Of a stretch of 59,909 nucleotides of DNA, positions 16,550 to 24,924 are shown piece by piece; position 1 is the first letter of the stretch; each line of letters opens with the position of its first letter. A program made the translations under genes and the position numbers. The stretch is from the NCBI GenBank assembly GCA_016296775.1, contig JAEDIE010000004.1, positions 1 to 59,909 on the forward strand. Reading direction: 5' to 3'. Origin of the DNA: Bacilli bacterium. Lineage in GTDB: Bacteria > Bacillota_I > Bacilli_A > RFN20 > CAG-826. A model generated the notes under the pieces. That model was not told the DNA's origin. It made no database searches and worked only from the letters and a program-made list of their open reading frames with translations.

Positions 16550-19500
16550 ATGAAACTATTAACTAAAGTAAAAATTATAAATTGGCATTACTTTTGGGAT
16601 GAAACTATCGAAGTTAAGCCTCTTGTTTTCTTAACTGGTGCTAATGCTAGTGGTAAATCAACCTTAATTGATGCTCTTCAAATTGTCCTTTTAGGCGATA
16701 CAACTGGAAGATATTTTAATAAAGCTGCTATGGATAAATCAGCTCGTACTTTAAGAGGTTATCTTAGAGGTGAAATTGGTGATACTATCGATGGTGGATT
16801 TAAATATTTAAGAAATGGAAGATTTACTTCCTATATTGCTCTTGAGTTCCATAATGATGTTGATAATAGCGACTTTGTTATGGGTATTGTCTTTGATTCT
16901 TTTGAAGATGGAACTGAAGAACATAGATACTTCTGTTTAGATGATAAAATTCCAGAAAATGAATTCATTATGAATAGAATTCCAATGGAATATAAGACAT
17001 TAAGCAAATATTTTAGTGAATTTTATAAAGAAAAATATAAATTCTTCGATTCGAATAGAAGTTATCAAGACTTCTTAAAGAAGAAATTTGGCGGATTAAA
17101 AGATAAGTATTTCTCACTTTTAAAGAAAGCAACGTCATTTAACCCAATCACTGATATTACAACCTTTATTACTGAATATGTTTGTGATCCTCAAGCTAAT
17201 ATTAATCTTGATGTTTTACAAGAAAATATTCTTGAATATAAACGTCTTGAAGAAGAAGCAAAAGCTATCGAATCAAGGGTAATGGATCTTGAAGAAATAG
17301 AAAAAACATATCAAGAATATTTAAAAAATAAAAAGAATTTAACAATTTCACAATACATTGTTGAAAGATGTGACCTTGAAAGAAGCAAAGAAAGATTAAA
17401 AGCTTATCAAGCTCAAATTGATAAAAATAAAGAACGTATTAATCAAATTGACCTTGAACTTGCTGATTTTAGTGAAAATCTTGCTACATTAAATAGAAAG
17501 AAAGTTGCTTTAATTCAAGATAAAGCATCAAATTCAACTCAAAAATTAACTGAAGAATTATATAGAACAAAACAAGAAACAGAAGCTGAAATTAAAAATG
17601 TCGAAGCTATTGAACAAAAACTTGTTTCCTCATTAAATATTGTTTTAACTTTATATATTAATGCTTCAAAAGGAATTATCGATAATTTAAGTGCTTTCGA
17701 TGTTGAATCAGTTGAAGAAGATAAAGCTGAAGAAATTATCGCTCTTATCGAAGAAAGTAAGAAAACATATGCTTATGTAATTGATTTTAAATCTAAATAT
17801 ATTAAAGATTTAAATTTAATTTCTAAAGAATTATTAGAAGAACTTAAGAAAGTAATGGTAAGTTTCAAACAAAAAGTATCTTCTTTAGCTATCACTTTAG
17901 CTCGTACAATTTCAAATATTGATAAGAAAATTAGAGCTTTAAAAGATGAAGAACTTAACATGAAACAAGGCCAAAAACCTTATGCCAGTGTTCTTGTTAG
18001 AATTAAAAATGAATTAGAAAAAATGTTAGAAGAAAAATATGGAAAACATATTGAAGTTAATATTTTTGCTGATTTAATCGATATAAAAGATATGTCTTGG
18101 AGCAATGCTATTGAAGGTTATCTTTCAGGACAAAAATTCAATCTTTTTGTAGCTCCTAAATATTATATTGATGCTTATAACTTCCTCAAAAAGTTACTTA
18201 GTATGTATCAATTTTATGGAACTGCCTTAGTCGACCAAGAAAGAATTATTGAAAAAGATTATAAATGTGAATATAACTCACTTGCTGAAGAAATCGTTAC
18301 TGATGATGAAGGAGCAAGAGCTTATTGTAACTTCTTAATTGGTAGATTATATAAAGCAAACAATGTTGTAGAAGCTAGAAATTATGGAAATGGTATTACT
18401 AAAGAATGTGATTTATATAGAAATTATGTTCTTACACGTATCAATCCTCGTTTATATCAAGAATCTTTCATTGGTAGAGCCTTAAATGATCGTTTCTTTA
18501 TTGAAAAGAGTAATCAACTTAAAAATAATATCGCTAACGCTTCACTTTATAGAAAATTAAGTGAACTTATTACTGAAGCTAACAATCTTGAAGTTCTTTC
18601 AAGCGGTGATATCGAATCAATTTTAAAAGATATTAATAAACTTAACTCTATCGATGGATTAAAAGCTACCTTAAAATATGTTAATGATGAATTATCAACT
18701 CACGATACAACTTTACTTGAATCATTAGATAGAAGAATTAAAGATGTTGAAGAAGATATCGCTTCTATTGAAAAAGATAGAGAAACATCATTACTTGAAA
18801 AAGGACAATTAAATAACGAAATTCAAACTATTATTGATGAAAAGATCGCTAATGAAAAAGCAAATATTAAGACAATTGAAGATAATTTGAATTCAAAATA
18901 TGATCCATTCTTAGTTAATGATGAAGCTCTTCCTATTTTAAATAAACAATTTGAAGAAAAGAAGACAATTCTTGAAATTTATCAATCATTCTCAGTTTCA
19001 AGTTCAAGACTTCTTTATACAGTTAACTCAATTTTCTCTCAACTTACACGTTTAAGAAGAGATTATGTAAGTAAATATCATCTTACATATCAAGTTGAAG
19101 CTTTAACTAATGAAGAATTTGAAAACGAATTAAGCGACTTTAAAGAAGTTAAATTACCTTCTTATAAAGAAAAGATTGAAGATTCATATCATAAAGCAAC
19201 TCAACAATTTAAGGATGACTTTATCTTTAAACTTAGAGGAGCTATTGAAGATGCTCAAGATCAAATTGAAAATCTTAATGTTGCTTTAAAACAATCTTTA
19301 TTTGGTAAAGATTTATATAGATTTACTGTTAAACCAAATCAACAATATCGTAGATTCTATGACATGTTGATGGACGACTTAATTCTTAATATTGAAAAAG
19401 ATGAATCTGTATTTGTTGAAAAATATAAAGATACAATGAACGAATTATTCCAACAAATTGTTGATGATGGTAATTCCGATGCTAAGAAGAGTAATGAATT

Positions 19501-19921
19501 ATTAGCTAATGTTGAAAAATTCACTGATTATCGTTCATATCTTGATTTCGATCTTATTGTTACTAATAAAGAAACAAATGAAGAACAAAGATTATCCAAG
19601 ATGATTAAAAAGAAATCAGGAGGAGAAACTCAAACTCCATTCTACATTGCAATTCTTGCTTCATTCTCTCAACTATATCATGCTAACGAAGAAGGAAATA
19701 TTGCCAATACTACAAGATTGATTATTTTTGATGAAGCTTTCTCAAAGATGGACCCAACAAGATTTAAAGAAGCTGTTAGACTTTTAAGAAAATTCAATCT
19801 TCAAGTTATATTAAGTGCCCCTAGTGATAAGGTCGGTAAGATCTCTGAATTAGTCGATGAGACTTTAGTTGTCTTACACGATAAAAATAGAAGTTTTGTA
19901 AAACTATTTGCTAAAGAATAA
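16550..19921 (+). CDS. jetC: JetC/MksB-type SMC ATPase
   Basis: A 1123-residue SMC-like ATPase. The N-terminal head has Walker A GANASGKST (residues 30-38) and the hook LIDALQIVLLGDTTG. Long coiled coils (about 230-480 and 640-850) flank a hinge-like globular part (about 490-620). The C-terminal head has the signature KKKSGGETQTPFY (about 1019-1031) and Walker B LIIFDEAFSKMD (about 1054-1065). The head features match the MksB/JetC branch, not canonical Smc, which has an LSGGE-type signature. It uses more CGT, ATC and GTC codons than nearby transporter genes, resembling rpoB/rpoC, which suggests strong native expression. It is the last gene of the operon: glgC, not a topoisomerase-VI-like jetD, follows after 11 bases. 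Confidence 0.92.
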   Translation: MKLLTKVKIINWHYFWDETIEVKPLVFLTGANASGKSTLIDALQIVLLGDTTGRYFNKAAMDKSARTLRGYLRGEIGDTIDGGFKYLRNGRFTSYIALEFHNDVDNSDFVMGIVFDSFEDGTEEHRYFCLDDKIPENEFIMNRIPMEYKTLSKYFSEFYKEKYKFFDSNRSYQDFLKKKFGGLKDKYFSLLKKATSFNPITDITTFITEYVCDPQANINLDVLQENILEYKRLEEEAKAIESRVMDLEEIEKTYQEYLKNKKNLTISQYIVERCDLERSKERLKAYQAQIDKNKERINQIDLELADFSENLATLNRKKVALIQDKASNSTQKLTEELYRTKQETEAEIKNVEAIEQKLVSSLNIVLTLYINASKGIIDNLSAFDVESVEEDKAEEIIALIEESKKTYAYVIDFKSKYIKDLNLISKELLEELKKVMVSFKQKVSSLAITLARTISNIDKKIRALKDEELNMKQGQKPYASVLVRIKNELEKMLEEKYGKHIEVNIFADLIDIKDMSWSNAIEGYLSGQKFNLFVAPKYYIDAYNFLKKLLSMYQFYGTALVDQERIIEKDYKCEYNSLAEEIVTDDEGARAYCNFLIGRLYKANNVVEARNYGNGITKECDLYRNYVLTRINPRLYQESFIGRALNDRFFIEKSNQLKNNIANASLYRKLSELITEANNLEVLSSGDIESILKDINKLNSIDGLKATLKYVNDELSTHDTTLLESLDRRIKDVEEDIASIEKDRETSLLEKGQLNNEIQTIIDEKIANEKANIKTIEDNLNSKYDPFLVNDEALPILNKQFEEKKTILEIYQSFSVSSSRLLYTVNSIFSQLTRLRRDYVSKYHLTYQVEALTNEEFENELSDFKEVKLPSYKEKIEDSYHKATQQFKDDFIFKLRGAIEDAQDQIENLNVALKQSLFGKDLYRFTVKPNQQYRRFYDMLMDDLILNIEKDESVFVEKYKDTMNELFQQIVDDGNSDAKKSNELLANVEKFTDYRSYLDFDLIVTNKETNEEQRLSKMIKKKSGGETQTPFYIAILASFSQLYHANEEGNIANTTRLIIFDEAFSKMDPTRFKEAVRLLRKFNLQVILSAPSDKVGKISELVDETLVVLHDKNRSFVKLFAKE

Positions 19922-19932
19922 AGGAGAAAATT

Positions 19933-21063
19933 ATGTCTAGGAAAGTGGTAGCAATGATTTTAGCAGGTGGAAAAGGAACTCGTCTTCAAGCATTAACGAA
20001 GAAAGTTGCTAAACCTGCCGTCTATTTTGGAGGAAAATATCGTATTATTGACTTCTGCCTTTCAAATGTTGCTAATAGTTCAATTGATTGTGTTGGCGTT
20101 TTAACCCAATATGAATCAGTTGTCTTAAATAGCTACGTTAGTAATGGTGAGATTTGGGGATTTGATGGAGTTAACAATAAATGTGTTGCTCTTCCACCTC
20201 GTCAAACTGAAGAAGGTGCTAACTGGTACGATGGAACTGCTGATGCTATCTATAAAAATATAGATTTCCTTGATGGAGAAGATCCTGAATATGTTCTCAT
20301 TTTAAGCGGAGACCATATTTATAAAACAACATATAAAGAGATGTTAAATACTCATATTAAAGCTAAAGCTGATTGTACAATTTCAGTTTTAGAAGTTCCT
20401 TATGAAGAAGCTTCTCGTTTTGGTATTTTAGAAGTTGATAATGTCGATAATATCACTAAATTTGTTGAAAAACCTAAAGAACCAAAGAGCAATTTAGCTT
20501 CCATGGGTGTATATATTTTCACTTATAAATCATTAAGAAAAGCTTTAATTGAAGATCATAAAGATCCAAAGAGTGAACATGATTTTGGTAAAAATATTAT
20601 CCCTTATTTATTAAAACAAAAGAAAAAATTGATCGCATATCGCTTTAAAGGATATTGGAAGGATGTTGGAACATTAAGTTCACTTCATGAAGCAAACATG
20701 GAGTTACTTCCTTCAAGAAGAACAAAAGATACAATTATATTTAATACTTTCCCACAGGTTTTTTCTCAAGATACAAAATCACATCCTCAATTTATTGGTA
20801 AAAATGCCACTGTTGAAGATTGTTTAATTAACCAAGGAGCTTTAATATTTGGCTCAGTTAAGGGAAGCGTTATTTCAAACGAAGTCACTATTGAAAGTGG
20901 AGCAGTCGTTGAAAATAGCGTCCTTATGCCTGGAGTTGTTGTTAAGAAAAATGCTGTTGTTAAAAATGCAATTATTGGTCCTAATACCTATATTAATGAA
21001 AATGAAATTGTTAATACTGGAGAGGAAATTATTCTTATCGATAAGGAAAGGGGATTACAATAA
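19933..21063 (+). CDS. glgC: Glucose-1-phosphate adenylyltransferase, catalytic subunit
   Basis: A 376-residue enzyme making ADP-glucose from glucose-1-phosphate and ATP, the committed step of bacterial glycogen synthesis. The N-terminal nucleotide motif AGGKGTRLQALT (about 11-22), the KPAVYFGGKYRIIDF loop (about 27-41), WYDGTADAI (about 97-105) and the glucose-phosphate site FVEKPKEPKS (about 176-185) are intact. A left-handed beta-helix fills the C-terminus (about 290-370). A GGAGA Shine-Dalgarno precedes the ATG. It lies 11 bases after jetC, so it may be partly co-transcribed with the condensin genes. The stop overlaps the glgD start by one base. Confidence 0.97.
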   Translation: MSRKVVAMILAGGKGTRLQALTKKVAKPAVYFGGKYRIIDFCLSNVANSSIDCVGVLTQYESVVLNSYVSNGEIWGFDGVNNKCVALPPRQTEEGANWYDGTADAIYKNIDFLDGEDPEYVLILSGDHIYKTTYKEMLNTHIKAKADCTISVLEVPYEEASRFGILEVDNVDNITKFVEKPKEPKSNLASMGVYIFTYKSLRKALIEDHKDPKSEHDFGKNIIPYLLKQKKKLIAYRFKGYWKDVGTLSSLHEANMELLPSRRTKDTIIFNTFPQVFSQDTKSHPQFIGKNATVEDCLINQGALIFGSVKGSVISNEVTIESGAVVENSVLMPGVVVKKNAVVKNAIIGPNTYINENEIVNTGEEIILIDKERGLQ

Positions 21064-22178
21064 TGTTACATAAAGTTTTAGCTTTAATTGATTTACATAA
21101 TTCTAGTAATTTAGGTTTATTAACTGAAAATAGAATTGAAGCCGTTACAACATTTTTAGGAAGATACACTTTTATCGATTTCATGCTTTCTAATTGTACT
21201 AACTCTGAAATTGATAATATTGCTGTTTTGTGTAAAGAAAAATCAAGAAGTGTTGCAAAACATATTTCTAGAGATTCAATTTATTTAAAAAATAGTAAAA
21301 CTGGATTCTTAAAAGTTTTAAATAGTGAAAATGGTATTTCTAACCCATTATTTAATACAGATGTTAATAATATTAAAGAAAATGATTATATTCTTTACGA
21401 TAACGATTCTGAATTTGTTATTGTTGCTCCAGTTCATTTCATTTTAAATGTTGATTTTAATGAAATTATTGAAAAACATATTGAAAGCAATTGTTTATGT
21501 AGTGTTGTTTATAAAGTTAGCGATGATAGCGAGATGTTCTCTAACTGTGAAAAACTTACAATTGATGCTATTGGAAATGTTCAAAAATTTGAACAAATTA
21601 CTAGAGAAGATAAAACTAAGTTTAATGTTAATTTAGGAATTTATGTATTTAATAGAGATTTCTTCAATAGATTAATTCAAGAAGGATATAAGATTAGTGA
21701 AATTTATACTATTGATGACTTAGTTAAATATCATGCTAAATATAAGATTAATGTTAATACTATTGAATTTAAAAAAGATGTATATTGCTTTAATTCACTT
21801 GATAAATATTTTAAATATTCGATGGAAATTTTAGATAATCCAACCGGATTCTTAAATTATGATGATGCTTTGATTTATACAACTACTCATAACTCCAGAC
21901 CTGTCTTATATGGAAGTAAATCATATGTTCGTTCTTCATTAATTGCTAATGGATCAACTATTAACGGAACAGTTAAACACTCAATTTTAGCTCGTGATAT
22001 CACCATTGAAGAAGGAGCAAGTGTTGAAAATTGTATATTATTTAGCCATACAGTTGTTAAAAGTGGTGTACATTTAAAAAATGTTGTTTGTAATAAGCGT
22101 GTAGTTTTTAAAAATCCTCAAAGTTTAGAAGGTTCATTAGAAACTCCACTATATATTAAAGAAGGGAGTATTATTTAA
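21063..22178 (+). CDS. glgD: GlgD, regulatory ADP-glucose pyrophosphorylase subunit
   Basis: A 371-residue paralogue of GlgC. It keeps the fold landmarks (LGRYTFIDFMLSNCTNSEIDNIAVL near residues 32-56, and a C-terminal beta-helix with repeated I/V-x-G-x motifs around 285-350). It lacks the GGxGTRL nucleotide loop and the EKP motif. This is the usual GlgD pattern in Bacilli, where it forms a heterotetramer with GlgC and raises its activity. It overlaps glgC and glgA by one base each, so the three glg proteins are translationally coupled. Confidence 0.93.
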   Translation: MLHKVLALIDLHNSSNLGLLTENRIEAVTTFLGRYTFIDFMLSNCTNSEIDNIAVLCKEKSRSVAKHISRDSIYLKNSKTGFLKVLNSENGISNPLFNTDVNNIKENDYILYDNDSEFVIVAPVHFILNVDFNEIIEKHIESNCLCSVVYKVSDDSEMFSNCEKLTIDAIGNVQKFEQITREDKTKFNVNLGIYVFNRDFFNRLIQEGYKISEIYTIDDLVKYHAKYKINVNTIEFKKDVYCFNSLDKYFKYSMEILDNPTGFLNYDDALIYTTTHNSRPVLYGSKSYVRSSLIANGSTINGTVKHSILARDITIEEGASVENCILFSHTVVKSGVHLKNVVCNKRVVFKNPQSLEGSLETPLYIKEGSII

Positions 22179-23629
22179 TGAACATATTAATGGCAAGTAG
22201 TGAATCCTTACCATTTTCAAAAACGGGGGGTCTAGCTGATGTAATTTTCTCATTAAGCAAAGAATATGTAAAATTACATCACAATGTTTCGATTGTTTTA
22301 CCAAAATATAAAACAAATAAAGTAATAAAAGGATTAAAGTTAACTAAGATTTTTCAGCTTGATGTTAAGATGAATTGGAGAACTATTCCTACAGCTGTTT
22401 ATCATTGTTACTATTTAGGAATTGATTTTTATTTCATCGAAAATCAAAAGTACTTTGAAAGAGATAGTTTATATGGATTTTATGATGATGGAGAAAGATT
22501 TGCATATTTTACAAATGCAACAGTAAAATTAATTAGTTCTTTACCATATAAAATTGATGTAGTTCATATTCATGATCATCAGGTTGGTTTACTTCCTTGT
22601 GTTGTCAAAACTTTACATAGTGAAGAAGAAATCTTTAATGATATGAAGTTTGTTTTAACAATTCATAATCCTGAATTTAAAGGATATTTTAGTAAAGATT
22701 CTTTATTTGATTTATATAATCTTCCTATTAGTTTATTTGATGAAGGAAAAATTAGACTTGATGGACAAGTTTCTACTTTAAAAGCTGGAATTGTCTTTGC
22801 AGATAAAATTACAACTGTTTCACCTACACATGCTAAAGAGTTATTAACATATGAAGGTAGTAAAGGATTAAATTTTGATTTAAATTTAAGGAAAAATGAC
22901 TTTGTTGGAATCTTAAATGGAATGGATAATGATTTCTTTAATCCTAAAAAAGATGAATATATCTTTAAAAACTATGGAATTAAAGATGTTTTTAATGGTA
23001 AGAAAGAAAATAAAATTGAATTTTGCAAAAAATATAATTTAGATCCAACATTGCCTTTATTTGTTGTTGTTTCTAGATTATCAAGTCAAAAAGGAATTGA
23101 TTTACTTTATCCAATGATTGAATTTTTATCATATACTGGATCTAATGTAGCAATTGTTGGAAGTGGAGAAAAATCAATTGAAGATAGATTCTTAGAATTG
23201 AGTAGAGTTAATTCAAAACATATCTTTATATATATTGGATATAATGAAGAATTGGCTCATAAAGTATATGCAAGTAGCGATTTCTTGCTTATGCCTTCAA
23301 GTTTTGAACCATGTGGATTATCTCAAATGATAGCTCAAAAATATGGCTCACTTCCTGTTGTTAGAAGAACTGGTGGATTAGCTGATACTGTTGATTGTTT
23401 TGAAACTAGCGATGAAGAAAAGAAAGCTAAAGATATTACTAAAAATGGATTTGGTTTTTCTTCATATAGCATAAGTGAAGCAATTGTAACTGCTGCTAAA
23501 GCTATGAATATTTATAGTGGAAAGAAAGAAGTTTATAAGAAAATGGTTAAGAATGCTATGAAGCTTAATCATACACGGGATAATAGTGCAAAAAAATATA
23601 TTGCATTGTATGAATCTATTCAAAAATAA
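22178..23629 (+). CDS. glgA: Glycogen synthase (ADP-glucose)
   Basis: A 483-residue GT5 glycosyltransferase that transfers glucose from ADP-glucose to the non-reducing ends of alpha-1,4-glucan. The substrate motif KTGGLADVIFSLSK is at about residues 14-27. HDHQVGLLP (about 129-137) and the C-terminal catalytic motif SSFEPCGLSQMIAQKYG (about 373-389) with RRTGGLADTV (about 394-403) are intact. It closes the glgC-glgD-glgA unit. No branching enzyme (glgB) or phosphorylase (glgP) is in the window, so these may lie elsewhere. A cytoplasmic GH13 enzyme is encoded at 2515-3810. Confidence 0.97.
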   Translation: MNILMASSESLPFSKTGGLADVIFSLSKEYVKLHHNVSIVLPKYKTNKVIKGLKLTKIFQLDVKMNWRTIPTAVYHCYYLGIDFYFIENQKYFERDSLYGFYDDGERFAYFTNATVKLISSLPYKIDVVHIHDHQVGLLPCVVKTLHSEEEIFNDMKFVLTIHNPEFKGYFSKDSLFDLYNLPISLFDEGKIRLDGQVSTLKAGIVFADKITTVSPTHAKELLTYEGSKGLNFDLNLRKNDFVGILNGMDNDFFNPKKDEYIFKNYGIKDVFNGKKENKIEFCKKYNLDPTLPLFVVVSRLSSQKGIDLLYPMIEFLSYTGSNVAIVGSGEKSIEDRFLELSRVNSKHIFIYIGYNEELAHKVYASSDFLLMPSSFEPCGLSQMIAQKYGSLPVVRRTGGLADTVDCFETSDEEKKAKDITKNGFGFSSYSISEAIVTAAKAMNIYSGKKEVYKKMVKNAMKLNHTRDNSAKKYIALYESIQK

Positions 23630-23657
23630 TTATATTTTTAATTTATAAATTAAATGA

Positions 23658-23663
23658 TATAAT
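23658..23663 (+). promoter_or_regulatory. -10 box of the pheS T-box transcript
   Basis: TATAAT at 23658-23663. Transcription would begin near 23670, at the base of T-box stem I. Confidence 0.6.
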
Positions 23664-23667
23664 TTTG

Positions 23668-23865
23668 TTGCGTTGAGAAGAACAAGTAGTTATTGTTTGA
23701 ATCTTGTAGGGAGAAGAGAATAGTGAGACCTCTTTAGATAGAACAATAATGAATTCACCTTTGAGCAAAACGTTATACTGGCGTTAAGAGTAAAATTAAG
23801 TGCGAAAGAATTAGGATGGTACCGCGGGTTAATCTCGTTCCTTGTCTAATTCTTTTTTTATTATT
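23668..23865 (+). ncRNA. T-box riboswitch, phenylalanine-specific
   Basis: The leader carries the T-box sequence AGGATGGTACCGCGG (23813-23827), which binds the tRNA acceptor end. The common form is AGGGTGG, so the fourth base is a variant. Stem I appears to run from CGTT (23671-23674) to AACG (23769-23772). Its specifier loop contains GAATTCACC, with the codon TTC (Phe) at 23754-23756. This matches the downstream pheS-pheT. Uncharged tRNA-Phe would favour the antiterminator, while charged tRNA allows the terminator at 23807-23859 to form. Confidence 0.92.
23807..23859 (+). terminator. T-box-controlled terminator before pheS
   Basis: AGAATTAG (23807-23814) pairs with CTAATTCT (23846-23853) and a T-run follows. 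It overlaps the T-box sequence, as required for mutually exclusive folding. Confidence 0.85.
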
Positions 23866-23877
23866 AAGGAGTCAATT

Positions 23878-24921
23878 ATGGAAGAATATCTTGTTGAATT
23901 TAAACAAATTGAAGAAGAAGCATTAAAAGATATTGAAAACGTTAAAACTTTAGAAGATGTTGATCAAAACTTTATTAAATATTTATCTAAAAAAGGAAAA
24001 GTATCTCTTTTAATGAATAAAATTAGAGAAGTTCAAGATAAAAAGAAATTTGGTGAAGCTTATAATGAATTAAGAAAAACTGTTGAAAATAAATTAAATG
24101 AATTAAAAGCTAAATTAGAAAAAGAAAAATTAGATGAAGAACTAAAAAAAGAAATTATCGATATAACTTTACCTGGTAATCATTTAGTTTCTACTAACGT
24201 TAATCCTTTTTATAAAATAATTGAAGAAATCGAAAATATCTTTGTTAATATGGGATATACTGTTGAAAGTGGACCAGAAGTAGTAAAAGATAAATATAAT
24301 TTTGAATTAGTTAATATTCCTTTTGATCATCCAGCTCGTGATATGCAAGATTCTTTATTTATTGATGAAACAACCTTATTAAGAACTCATACTAGTGCTA
24401 TTCAAGCTATGGTTATGGAAAAAAGTAATGGAAAACCTATTAAAATTATTTGTCCAGGAAAAGTTTATAGAAGAGATGATGATGATATGACTCATTCACA
24501 TCAATTTGGTCAAATTGAAGGTTTAGTTATTGATAAAAATATTAAGTTAAGTGACTTAAAAGGAACATTAGAATTATTTGCTAAATCAATGTTTAGCAAA
24601 GATTCTAAGGTAAGATTTAGATCTTCGTTCTTCCCATTTACAGAACCAAGTGTTGAAGTTGATATTTCTTGTTTTAAATGTAAAGGTAAGGGATGCCCAA
24701 CATGTAAAGGAACTGGATGGATTGAAATTTTAGGTGCGGGAATGGTACATCCAAATGTTTTAAAGTTGAACGGATATGATCCAGAAGTTTATAGTGGATT
24801 TGCTTTTGGTGTAGGTATTGAACGTGTTGCTATGCTTAGATATGGTATAGATGATATTAGAAGATTTTATAGCAACGATATTAAAGTTATTGATGAATTT
24901 AATAAGAAAGTTGAGGATTAA
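23878..24921 (+). CDS. pheS: Phenylalanyl-tRNA synthetase alpha subunit
   Basis: A 347-residue class II synthetase subunit. It carries the catalytic site that activates phenylalanine and charges tRNA-Phe as an alpha2-beta2 complex with PheT. The N-terminal coiled coil (about 1-90) binds tRNA. Class II motifs include PFDHPARDMQDSLF (about 143-156), LLRTHTSAIQ (about 162-171), KVYRRDDDDMTHSHQFGQIEGL (about 197-218) and GFAFGVGIERVAMLRYGIDDIR near the end. A CFKCKGKGCPTCKGTGW segment before motif 3 resembles a zinc knuckle and occurs in many PheS. ATG 23878 follows an AAGGAG Shine-Dalgarno. The frame is open to 23842, but that lies inside the T-box terminator. Confidence 0.97.
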   Translation: MEEYLVEFKQIEEEALKDIENVKTLEDVDQNFIKYLSKKGKVSLLMNKIREVQDKKKFGEAYNELRKTVENKLNELKAKLEKEKLDEELKKEIIDITLPGNHLVSTNVNPFYKIIEEIENIFVNMGYTVESGPEVVKDKYNFELVNIPFDHPARDMQDSLFIDETTLLRTHTSAIQAMVMEKSNGKPIKIICPGKVYRRDDDDMTHSHQFGQIEGLVIDKNIKLSDLKGTLELFAKSMFSKDSKVRFRSSFFPFTEPSVEVDISCFKCKGKGCPTCKGTGWIEILGAGMVHPNVLKLNGYDPEVYSGFAFGVGIERVAMLRYGIDDIRRFYSNDIKVIDEFNKKVED

Positions 24922-24924
24922 TTT

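Noticed and set aside
14464..19921. Calling the condensin operon an anti-plasmid Wadjet system
   Set aside because: The JetD nuclease needed for plasmid cleavage is absent from the window, so a defence role is not supported by this sequence.
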